A stretch of 64,000 bases of DNA. Source: Streptococcus suis. GTDB taxonomy: Bacteria; Bacillota; Bacilli; Lactobacillales; Streptococcaceae. The notes under the pieces were generated by a model. That model had not been told where the DNA came from, did not search any database, and saw nothing but the letters and a program-made list of their open reading frames with translations. Both the position numbers and the translations under genes were made by a program. The stretch lies in the NCBI RefSeq assembly GCF_024509555.1, contig NZ_JAMWEL010000008.1, forward strand, positions 1 through 64,000, read 5' to 3'. Of this stretch, positions 34,549 to 44,000 are shown piece after piece; within the stretch, counting starts at the first letter, position 1; every line of letters starts with the position of its first letter.

Positions 34549-35913
34549 GTGATTAAAAGATTTGTTGTTTCTTTTCTGCTTGTTTTAATGCTGGTAACTC
34601 CTGTGGGGATTCATGCAGATGAATTGATGGATATTACTCGTGCTGCTGGCTATGATGTTCTGGAAATCAATCGTCCTAAGTCCAGTATCGTGATTGATGG
34701 GAATACAGGTGCTGTTCTTTGGGCGGACAATATTGATGAAGTTCGCGATCCTGCTAGTATGAGTAAGGTCATGACCTTGTATATGACCTATGAGGCTATA
34801 GCTGCTGGAAAATTATCAGAAGATACAATTATCAGAGCAACGCCTACTGATGAGGCTATTGCTAAGATTTATGCACTATCAAATAACAAAATTGTTGCAG
34901 GAGTTGACTATACAGTTGGTGAACTCATTACCATGACAGCTGTTCCTTCATCTAATGCGACTACCATTATGCTGGCTAACTATCTATCGAATAATGATCC
35001 TGATTTGTTCTTAGATATGATGAATGCCAAGGCACAAGAACTAGGTATGACCAATACAGTGTGGCACAATGCAAGTGGTGCGGTTGCGGTAGCTTTTGAA
35101 GGATATTATGCTCCAACACGTTACAACATTCAGCAAACAAACCAAACAACTGCGCGTGATTTAGCCATTTTGACTTACAATTTTGTGAAAAACTATCCTG
35201 AATTTTTGGAGCATACTAATGATATTGAGGTAACAGTTAAGCAAGGTACTCCTTATGAAGAAACATTTAAAACCTATAACTATTCCTTGCCAGGGGAAAA
35301 ATATGGAATTGAAGGTGTAGATGGTCTGAAGACAGGCTCAAGTCCAAGTGCAGGTTTTAACTATATCGCTACCATTAAACGCGGTGAGCAACGCCATATT
35401 GCTGTTATTATGGGAGTGGGCGACTGGGCAGACCAAGATGGGGAATATTACCGTCATCCCTTTGGAAATGCCTTAATTGAAAAATCCTATAAGGATTATG
35501 AGTATAAAAAAATTCTAACAGCAGGCACACAGAATATCAATGGAACTGGCTATGACATTTCGTCAGATGTTTATGCGACTGTTGCTAAAGGAACACAACC
35601 TAGCTTGACAGTTGAAAATGGTCTATTGCATGTTGATACTGGTTTAACAACTGTGAGCGATAAAATTGCCGCTACTATTCCAGTTACGGAGTCTGGCTTA
35701 GTAACAACAGTAACTAATGCCATTACTGGTAATAGCTATGAAGCAAAGCAGCAAACTTTGGTTCAAAAGCTATTATCAAATTGGTATTGGATATTACTGC
35801 TGCCATTCATATTGTTCATTCTACTCTTTATTCGTAGAGAAATTCGCAGAAATAGATATAGAAAAGAACAATCGGTACGACGGAATCAGTCTAGAAGAAA
35901 CTACAAGAAGTAA
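34549..35913 (+). CDS. D-alanyl-D-alanine carboxypeptidase (first paralogue)
   Basis: A 454-residue low-molecular-mass penicillin-binding protein (S11). The signal peptide ends at about HADELMD. The active-site set is complete: SxxK in DPASMSKVMTL, SxN in VPSSNATTIML and KTG in DGLKTGSSPSAG. A beta-rich C-terminal domain, then a membrane anchor (about 405-425) and a very basic tail follow. It trims the last D-Ala from peptidoglycan stems. GTG is the start. The next gene is a paralogue of the same layout. Confidence 0.93.
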   Translation: MIKRFVVSFLLVLMLVTPVGIHADELMDITRAAGYDVLEINRPKSSIVIDGNTGAVLWADNIDEVRDPASMSKVMTLYMTYEAIAAGKLSEDTIIRATPTDEAIAKIYALSNNKIVAGVDYTVGELITMTAVPSSNATTIMLANYLSNNDPDLFLDMMNAKAQELGMTNTVWHNASGAVAVAFEGYYAPTRYNIQQTNQTTARDLAILTYNFVKNYPEFLEHTNDIEVTVKQGTPYEETFKTYNYSLPGEKYGIEGVDGLKTGSSPSAGFNYIATIKRGEQRHIAVIMGVGDWADQDGEYYRHPFGNALIEKSYKDYEYKKILTAGTQNINGTGYDISSDVYATVAKGTQPSLTVENGLLHVDTGLTTVSDKIAATIPVTESGLVTTVTNAITGNSYEAKQQTLVQKLLSNWYWILLLPFILFILLFIRREIRRNRYRKEQSVRRNQSRRNYKK

Positions 35914-35955
35914 TCTTGTTTGTAAAAGCCAAGAAAAAGTAGTATACTGGTTATT

Positions 35956-36130
35956 CGGGAGTGGGAAAGAACTCAACTAGTCAAAAAAGAGTTCGTATTC
36001 CCACCCCCGCACAGTTGATTAGGTCAGATTTGGAGTGTGAAACACGAACAAATATGCCAATCAACCACTGCGCTGAGATGTTGACACGAACTCTGAGAAG
36101 TGGCTTTGGACTTGAGCCTAGCCTCATAGA
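35956..36130 (+). repeat. Dispersed intergenic repeat, copy A
   Basis: Blocks in order: GGGAGTGGGAA with AACTC inside, pairing with GAGTT and TTCCCACCCCC (35956-36008), a linker, AGATTTGGAGT, ACACGAACAAAT, and the core arms CCACT (36065-36069) and AGTGG (36099-36103) with a 29-nt loop, then CTTGAGCCTAGCCTC. It closely matches copy B at 46391-46685. The short open frame that can be read here is just the repeat. Confidence 0.85.
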
Positions 36131-36168
36131 ACTGTTAATAAAAATGAAAATAGGGAGATAGGATAACA

Positions 36169-37542
36169 GTGAAAAAACTACTTCTTACACTCCTAGTGGT
36201 TTATCTGTCATTCTTTACAGTTACTGCAAGTGCTGATGAATTGATGGACATCACTTGGGCTGCTGGGTATGAGATAAGTGATGTCTACCGTCCGCAATCA
36301 TCGATTATTGTTGATGGAAAGACAGGGGAGGTTATGTGGCAGGATAATAGTGATAGTTTGAGAGATCCTGCTAGCATGAGCAAATTAATGACTCTCTATT
36401 TAGTCTACGAAGCTATTGGTCAAGGTAAGCTGTCAGAAGCGACCTATATCCGAGCAACTGAAACAGATCAGGCAATTTCAACAATCCATGAAATTTCTAA
36501 TAATAAGATTTACGCAGGTGTAGATTACTCTGTAGCAGATTTAATTACGATGGCCTTGGTGAAGTCGTCTAACGTCGCTACAGTTATGTTGGCCAATCGT
36601 TTATCAAATAATGATCCGGATCTGTTCATAGATATGATGAATGCGAAGTCTAAAGAACTTGGCATGACCAATTCGATCTGGAATAATGCCAGTGGTGCAG
36701 GGGCTTCGAGTTTCTATGGATATTATAGTCCAAAACGGTATGACAATTCGGCCTCTAACCAAACAACAGCTAAGGATATGGCTATTTTGGTTTATCATTT
36801 TATGAAAAACTATTCTGCCATTTTGGAGCATACTCGTCACAGATTGGTTGTTGTCATGCAAGGAACTCCCTACGAGGAGTATTTCACATCTTATAACTAC
36901 TCTTTGCCAGGTGGAATTTATGGTATAGAAGGAGTTACGGGGTTGAAAACAGGTTCTAGTCCCCGAGCTGATTATAATATTTCTATGACGATCCAACGTG
37001 GTGAACAGGAAATGATTGCCATTGTTATGGGGGTAGGCAAATGGGGTGATGATGCTTCAGACTTCAATCGAAATCTGATTGCCAATGCCTTAATAGAGCA
37101 TTTTTACGCTCTTTATGAATATCGAAAAGTATTAGACAAGGGGGAGCATACTATTAATGGTCAGCAAATTGAGGTTTTGGAAGATCTTTATGCTACCATT
37201 CCAAGAGGAACAGAGCCGGTCTTTGTAATAAATGGCACGGAATTAACCGTTGAAAACGGCTTGGAATCAATTAGTTCATCTATAAAAAGTGTAGTCCCAG
37301 TGAAAGAAGTGACTCCTATTTCCCTCCCTTCTTCTTCAGAAGTCGAGACAAGGGAAACTTTGGAAGTTAGTTCCGCTAGCACTAGTGTTGAGTGGATGAG
37401 TAAGACAAATCTAATCTATCCAATTGTCATTTTACTTCCACTGTCATTGGTTTCATATTTATTATTTATTACTCTAGCAGGTAATCGAAGAAGGCGTAAG
37501 GAGCGACAAGAAGCTAGGAGACGCCGTCGTCGTTTCAAATAA
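36169..37542 (+). CDS. D-alanyl-D-alanine carboxypeptidase (second paralogue)
   Basis: A 457-residue S11 PBP with the same plan as its upstream neighbour: signal peptide ending near SADELMD, SxxK in DPASMSKLMTLY, SxN in VKSSNVATVML and KTG in TGLKTGSSPRAD, then a membrane helix (about 415-440) and an Arg-rich tail RRRRKERQEARRRRRR-like. The start is GTG 36169. The pair arose by tandem duplication and is now separated by the intergenic repeat. The C-terminal domain has diverged most and carries a Ser/Glu-rich insertion (PSSSEVETRETLEVSSAST). Confidence 0.92.
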   Translation: MKKLLLTLLVVYLSFFTVTASADELMDITWAAGYEISDVYRPQSSIIVDGKTGEVMWQDNSDSLRDPASMSKLMTLYLVYEAIGQGKLSEATYIRATETDQAISTIHEISNNKIYAGVDYSVADLITMALVKSSNVATVMLANRLSNNDPDLFIDMMNAKSKELGMTNSIWNNASGAGASSFYGYYSPKRYDNSASNQTTAKDMAILVYHFMKNYSAILEHTRHRLVVVMQGTPYEEYFTSYNYSLPGGIYGIEGVTGLKTGSSPRADYNISMTIQRGEQEMIAIVMGVGKWGDDASDFNRNLIANALIEHFYALYEYRKVLDKGEHTINGQQIEVLEDLYATIPRGTEPVFVINGTELTVENGLESISSSIKSVVPVKEVTPISLPSSSEVETRETLEVSSASTSVEWMSKTNLIYPIVILLPLSLVSYLLFITLAGNRRRRKERQEARRRRRRFK

Positions 37543-37594
37543 AAGAAATTTAAAGATTTAGATATAAAGACGGAATGATAGTAAGCGAGGTGCT

Positions 37595-37810
37595 ATGAGA
37601 AGGTCGTTTTATAGTTGGTTGATGACCCAACGCAACGCAAAATCGAATCAGCCAGTAGCTATTCTAGCTGATCACGTATTTGAAGAGTATGATTTTCCCA
37701 AGCAATCAGACGACTTTGACGAGGTAAGTTGTTTCTTAGAAGAATCAGCTAGCTTTGCTTTTTCTATGAGTGACTTTGATGCAATTTGGGAAGATTATTT
37801 GGCTCATTAG
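37595..37810 (+). CDS. YozE/UPF0346 family small protein
   Basis: A 71-residue protein of the YozE SAM-like family: [15 protein letters not shown], then [23 protein letters not shown], ending [16 protein letters not shown]. The fold is a small helical bundle; function is unknown but the family is conserved across Bacilli. AGCGAGGTG precedes the ATG. It ends at a strong terminator. Confidence 0.88.
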   Translation: MRRSFYSWLMTQRNAKSNQPVAILADHVFEEYDFPKQSDDFDEVSCFLEESASFAFSMSDFDAIWEDYLAH

Positions 37811-37814
37811 ATTG

Positions 37815-37843
37815 AAGAGGCTGACTAAGTCAGCTTCTTTTTT
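37815..37843 (+). terminator. Terminator after the YozE gene
   Basis: AAGAGGCTGAC (37815-37825) pairs with GTCAGCTTCTT (37829-37839; one G-U) around TAA, followed by a T run. Confidence 0.9.
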
Positions 37844-38002
37844 TGTCCACTATCATGTAAATACTAACAGGAAATCTTGATTAGAATTTGTTTTGATTTC
37901 ACATACAATATGTGGATATTTCATTTTAAGTATGTTACACTTAGAATAGCTATAAATCTGTAAAAAATAAACAAGATCTTCTTGTTTAGGAAAGGGGACA
38001 CA

Positions 38003-41000
38003 ATGTCTAAATTTTTTTACGACAGAAAGAAAGCGTTTTCTATAAGAAAACTAACTGTCGGTGTTGTTTCCTTGTGTATCGGTAGTAGTCTGCTAGTAGG
38101 TCAGAAGGCTCTTGCTGCGGAAACACTTGTTACATCTTCAACTAAGGATATTCATTTTGAATACGTTCTTGAAACGGAGTTGACAAAGGAAGAACGGCAG
38201 TTGATTCAGTCTAGTTTACCAGCTGAACTGACAGAGACTGCGACTTATTTTGTGGTCTATCGCCCTGCAAAAACCGCTTTACCAAAGACTGGAGACGGGT
38301 TGGCAAGTGGGCTTTTGGTTGCGGCTGGTGGCTTCATAGTCTTGGCTGTTCTTGCGACCAAAAACAAGAAGGCACGTATTTTAAGTATGCTCTATATCAC
38401 AGCTACTGGTCTTGCCCTCCCCTTGTTGGAAGTCTCTGCAGTTGAAAGCCAAGCTCTGGCATCCTATAACCAGACTATCACCATTCGTCCAGGTGATTCC
38501 TTGCCAGACGGTAAGTTGCGTTTGGATGGTTACGAGTTTGTGGGTTATTTGGTTGAAGAAAAACCAGAGGTGCAGAGTCAGGCTAGGGATGAGAAAACAA
38601 GCCTGTCCAATTCTAGTCAGATAGAGGAGCCAAAGACAGACCAAGAAACTGCAGAAGCAGACCAGCAAGTCTCCACTGGGCAAATAGGTGAAAAAACAGA
38701 TGAGCTTGTCCAACCAGAACTTATTCAAACAGGTCAGGATCAAGCCAGCCAACCGGCAGTTGAGCAAATTAGTGAAACTGTAGAAAGTCAAAAACTAGTA
38801 GACCTGCCAACGGAAAGTCCAGTCGATGAAGACAAGCTTAGGCCAGTAGTAGAGGAAACCAAACCATCTGAAGAAACCATCCCACCACCAGTGGTAGCAG
38901 TCGAAGAAAAGCTTGTCACCAGTATTCCAGCTCAAGCCCCAAGCCACCTCTTGCCGACCATTGATTTTCAAGTTCAGAATAAGGTGGAAGAGACTGCTTT
39001 AGAAATTCCTGAAGAGCAGATAGAGACAAATCAATTACCGCTTGGTCAGAGTCGAGTAGAGGAGGGTCAAGCAGGAAGTCTACGCATTTCCTATCAGGAA
39101 GTCATGGTTGATGGTCAAGTTGTTGCCCGTAATGAAATTGGTCGTGAGGAAATTCCTTCGATACCCAGAAAAGTCTATATCGGTACAGGTCAGGTTGTTG
39201 AAGCAGAAGTCACAGAGACCACTTCGGTTGAAGAAACTGTCCAGCCAACAGGGGCAGCCGTTGAAGAAAAGCTGATCACGACTATCCCAGCTCAAGCCCC
39301 AAGCCACCTCTTGCCGACCATTGATTTTCAAGTTCAAGATAGGTTAGAAGAGACTACTTTAGGGATACCAGAAGAACGGATAGAAACAGATGAACTGGCA
39401 GTTGGTCAAAATCGAGTAGAAGAGGGTCAAGCAGGTAGCCTGCGTATTTCCTATCAGGAAGTCCTAGTTGACGGTCAAATTGTAGCCCGTAAGGAGATTA
39501 GTCGCGAGGAAGTTCCTTCAACACCAAAACGAACCTACATTGGCACCAGACGAGATGAGAAATATGTGGCACCGGAGAAGTTAGAACTTCCAAGGGCGAT
39601 TATTCGGACTCAAGAAGAGGAAATTGCATTCGAAAGAAAAGAAGTTTCTCGTGATGATTGGCCTCTTGGCAAGGTTGAGGTAGTAGCTGGTAAAAATGGG
39701 AAGCGTCTACATACCTATGCGGTCATTGAGGGAGTAGAAACCTTACTGAAGACGGAAGTACTTGAGCAAGCAGAGGCTGAGGTAACCTATAAGGGTATCA
39801 AGCGTCCAGAAATGACTACTGAAGAGGTTGTCATTGCCTTTACCGAGCGTGTGATTTCAGACCCAGAACAATACACAGACTACAGACGGATTGAAGTTAC
39901 TGGTGAACAGGGGCTAAAACGTATCCACAAGGAAAATGGTCAGCTTGTCAATGAAGAAATTGTCAAACCTGCTAAGGAACAAGTGGTTCGTGTCGGTACT
40001 AAGCCGATTGAAGGGCAGGTAGAAAAAGAAAGCCTTCGCACCATTGACTTTACAAGACGATATGAGAGTAATGACCAACTAGAATATGGCCAGACGAGAA
40101 CTAGGCAGACTGGTCAAAGTGGTCAAGAAAAGGTCATTTCGACCTACCAGACCATCAAAGGTGTAGAAGGGAAGTTCCTTTCTAGTAGGACTGAATTGAT
40201 TAAACAAGTTCAAGATGAGATTATTGAAGTCGGTACGAAACCACAGGTTCGGATTGAACAAGAAGAGCCTGTGACGGAGTATGTACCAGCACCAGACAAG
40301 GAACGGGATGTTCAAACGGTTCTCCAAGAAGGTCATGCCAAGGAAACAACCTACCGAACTATCTATAATTTGGACGCCGCAAGTGGTCGGGTAACTCCGA
40401 TTCACTTGCCAGGAAAGGTTACTCATCCAGGTCAAGTTCGAAGGATCAGTGTTGGTACTAAACCAACTGTTACGAAAAAAACATTGCCATTTTCAGAAGA
40501 GGTAGTTCCTAATTCAACCCTCTACGTTGGTGAGCGTGTGATTGTCCGACCAGGAAGGGCTGGGGAAGAAATTACCACAATTCATTACACCTTGAACCCA
40601 AGGACTGGCGAGACTAGTGCAGGTCTACCTCAGATTCAAGAGATTCTACCAGTTGCCCAGGTCGTGCAGGTTGGTACCAAGGCTGTGGATCGGACTATGG
40701 AGACAGTTGACAATCGAGATATTGCGTTTAAGACAGAATACCTAGCAGACCCAACCTTATCCTATCCTCAACGAGAAGAGTTACAAGCCGGCAACAATGG
40801 TGTGGAACGCATAACCACCACTCGTCGCTATGTCCGTGATCAAGAGGTTGGAGAACCGACTAGGGTCAATGAGGTTGTAAAAGTAGTTCAAAATCGCATT
40901 ATTAAAGTTGGAACAAAACCAGTTGTCCGCAGTGTAGAGACAGATTTCACTCGTGTTTACGAAGCGGATCCAAACAGAAGTCTGAATGAGCAGTATACCA

Positions 41001-44000
41001 AACAATCCGGCATCAAGCAGGAAACAACCTATACTAAAAACTATGTTCTTAATACTGAGACAGGAGAAGTAAGGGAACAAGCAGAGACCCGCCAAGTTAC
41101 TCGCTTTGCTAGACAGGAAATCGTTCAGGTTGGAACACGTCCAACGACAGAAACCACTTCTCGAGTCTTGCCAACACGTTATGAAGCCGACAACAGCCGT
41201 GTGCATGGTCAGCAGCATACTCGCCAGCAAGGTCGTCCAGAAATCACAACTTATACAACAACTTATAGTGTTGATCCAAGAACGGGAGCAACCCAAGGTG
41301 TCCGTGATACTGGTCGAGTGACGGATCGTGGTCAGGAGCAAATTGTTCAGGTAGGGACTCGTCCTGTAGAACGGACGGAAAGAGTGGAACTTTCACCGAT
41401 TACTAGACAAAATGCCGAATTGGCAAAAGGAACAGAAAATGTTATTCATGAAGGTAGTCCAACGATAAGAGTCTACCGGACAAATTATTCTGTAGATCCT
41501 ACAACGGGTCAAATTACTACTCATTCAGAAGTTCTTGTTTCTGAAACAGTGGGACGGGCAAGAGAAGTTGAAATTGGCACCAAGGAGCTAGAGCAACCAG
41601 TTACTCCCCCAACAGAAAATGAAGAATCTTGTCCGATTATTCCTGATAATACAGATGGAGGTACCTGTGATGCACCTACTGAGGCGATTGAAAAACCAAG
41701 TTCATCTGACCTTGAATGTATTCTAAATCCAACTGATCAATGCTGGCCAGAGGAAACGGAAGAAGTTAATCAAGAGACAGTTGCTCAACTCCGGGCGAAA
41801 ATGAACGAGCTTCGTAGCTATAAGACTCGAGTTGAAGGTTACGAATGGCAGACCTATATTGATACAGTTTACAAGCATTCAGAGGACATGATTGCATCAG
41901 GAGACCCGGCTAATATTCGTACTCAGCTTGAAGTGATTCAAGATGATATTGATTTCATTGTGGATCTTTTAACAGAATTAGGAAATCCAGATGTTCTTAT
42001 AGAGACAGATGCCAATAGTGGACCGAGTCTTAAGTTTGAAGTTATGGCGAAACCTGTCAATATTCCAACCGATGCTAATAGTAGCCCAAGCCGTAGAAAT
42101 GAGGAGACGACTAGTCCAGACCCAACAAACTCTGGAGAAACGACAGAACCAAGCTCCCCAGACAATCCACCAGTAACACCAATACCAGAACCGGAGCAGC
42201 CAAGACCAGGTATTCCAGACACTCCAGATACAACAGAAACGGAAACACCTATTGATGTAGATATTGATAGTTTGCCAAAACCAACAATGTTTATACGAAA
42301 AGTAGATATCCAAAAGGATGCTCATAAAGCAATCATTCACTACATCTTAGAGGATCCTGCAGATCGATTTGAAGGGGGACAAGCTTACTTATTTGTAAAC
42401 GATGAAATCGTATCAACAGCTACTCTGCGTCGTCAAAATGGCAGAGTTCAGGCTGAATTTACAGATTTAAAACCTAATGTCGATTATCTTGTTCGGACAG
42501 ATTTGACCTATAGTGGTACTTCAGAAAGTTTGGTAGATAGCCTAGCAGATGAGGCTTCTATTGAAATTGAAGAAAGACAACTACAGATTAAAAATATTGA
42601 CCGAGTGGAGCTCTGGAAGTTTGAAAATGGAAAGGCAAGTATTCAAAGAGAGTTGGCTACTAAGCCTACTAATCTAACTACTTATTTTGCCAAGGTTATT
42701 TCTAATCAGCAAAAAGAGATTTTATTACCGATTAGTCAAGTAGAGCTTGTGACTGAAAATGGAGAGCAGTTCTATTCTGTTACAGCAAGTTTAGACAATC
42801 TAGTTGAAGAACAATCAACTTCTCATTCCTATCGTCCAGGCTTGACTTTCCGTGTTGCTAAACAAAAAACTTCTACTAGTATAGGGACCTATACAGACTT
42901 TGCAAGTTTGATTCAAGCTATTCAAGAAAGACCATGGGATACCTTTACTCTTGGTGCAGATTTGACAGCATATTCTGTCAATATAGCAGATAGGGAAAGC
43001 TACATTACCAATCCGTTCTCTGGTCGATTAAATGGAGCTGGCTATACAATTTATGATTTGGAAGCGCCGCTCTTTAAAAAGACAACTGGTCAAATTGAAA
43101 ATTTGAATCTGAAAGATGTAGCTATCAATCAAAAGGACAAGAGAGAAATCGGAGCACTTGCCAAAGAAGCCGGTGGAGGTCGTATTGAGCAGATAAGTGT
43201 AGAAGGAACCGTGATTGGTGGGAACCAAGTTGGAGGTCTCTTAGGAAGTGTTATAAATACGCAGGTATCGAATATCACTGTAAAAGGAAGAGTTTCAAGT
43301 CAATCCACTGATTTATCTGATAATTATTTGGGAGGTTTGGCAGGTTGGATTGGAACAGGAGGACAAGTACAAAAAGTTTCTACAGATGTACAGCTTTCTA
43401 CGAATTCTAGCCGTGCTAGAGTAGGTGGTATTGTTGGACAAATGGAGTATGCAAATTCCTTTGTTAAGAAAGCCTATGCTAAAGGTAGTATTTCTGCTCC
43501 TAAAAATTTGAATAGTGAGATTGGTGGCATTGTAGGTATTATTGCAGGGGTAAGTAATTCCATAATCGATGATGTTGTTTCTGCAGTTAGTGTCCCAAAT
43601 GGTAGAAAAGTCTATCATTCGGTTACGGATACATCTAGTCAAGTAGGTAAAATCTATACAGTTGAGGAAGAAGCGACAGGTCAGGACAATGAGGGACAAG
43701 TTCGCTTGCAAGTAAGTCAAGTTGAAAATCTATTGAGGGAATTCGGAATTCAAAAGGTATCAGTTCAACTACCGAACGAACAGGAGAGTTCTGCTAAGTT
43801 TGATATAGATTATAGTCTGCATCCGCATTATCAAGAAAGTCGGAAATTAGCATACGAAAACATGGAGAAACTCTTACCATTCTTTACCAAGGATGTCATT
43901 ATTCAACAAGCTAACCGTTTAAGTATGACGGATTCCCTTGTAACTAAAAAACTCCTCGATGCAGTACCGTTTGATGCGCAACAAAATCGACCAGTTTTTG

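Noticed and set aside
35961-36161. A 66-codon open frame between the two carboxypeptidase genes
   Set aside because: It lies entirely in the dispersed repeat, has no ribosome binding site and is not kept in the other copies.
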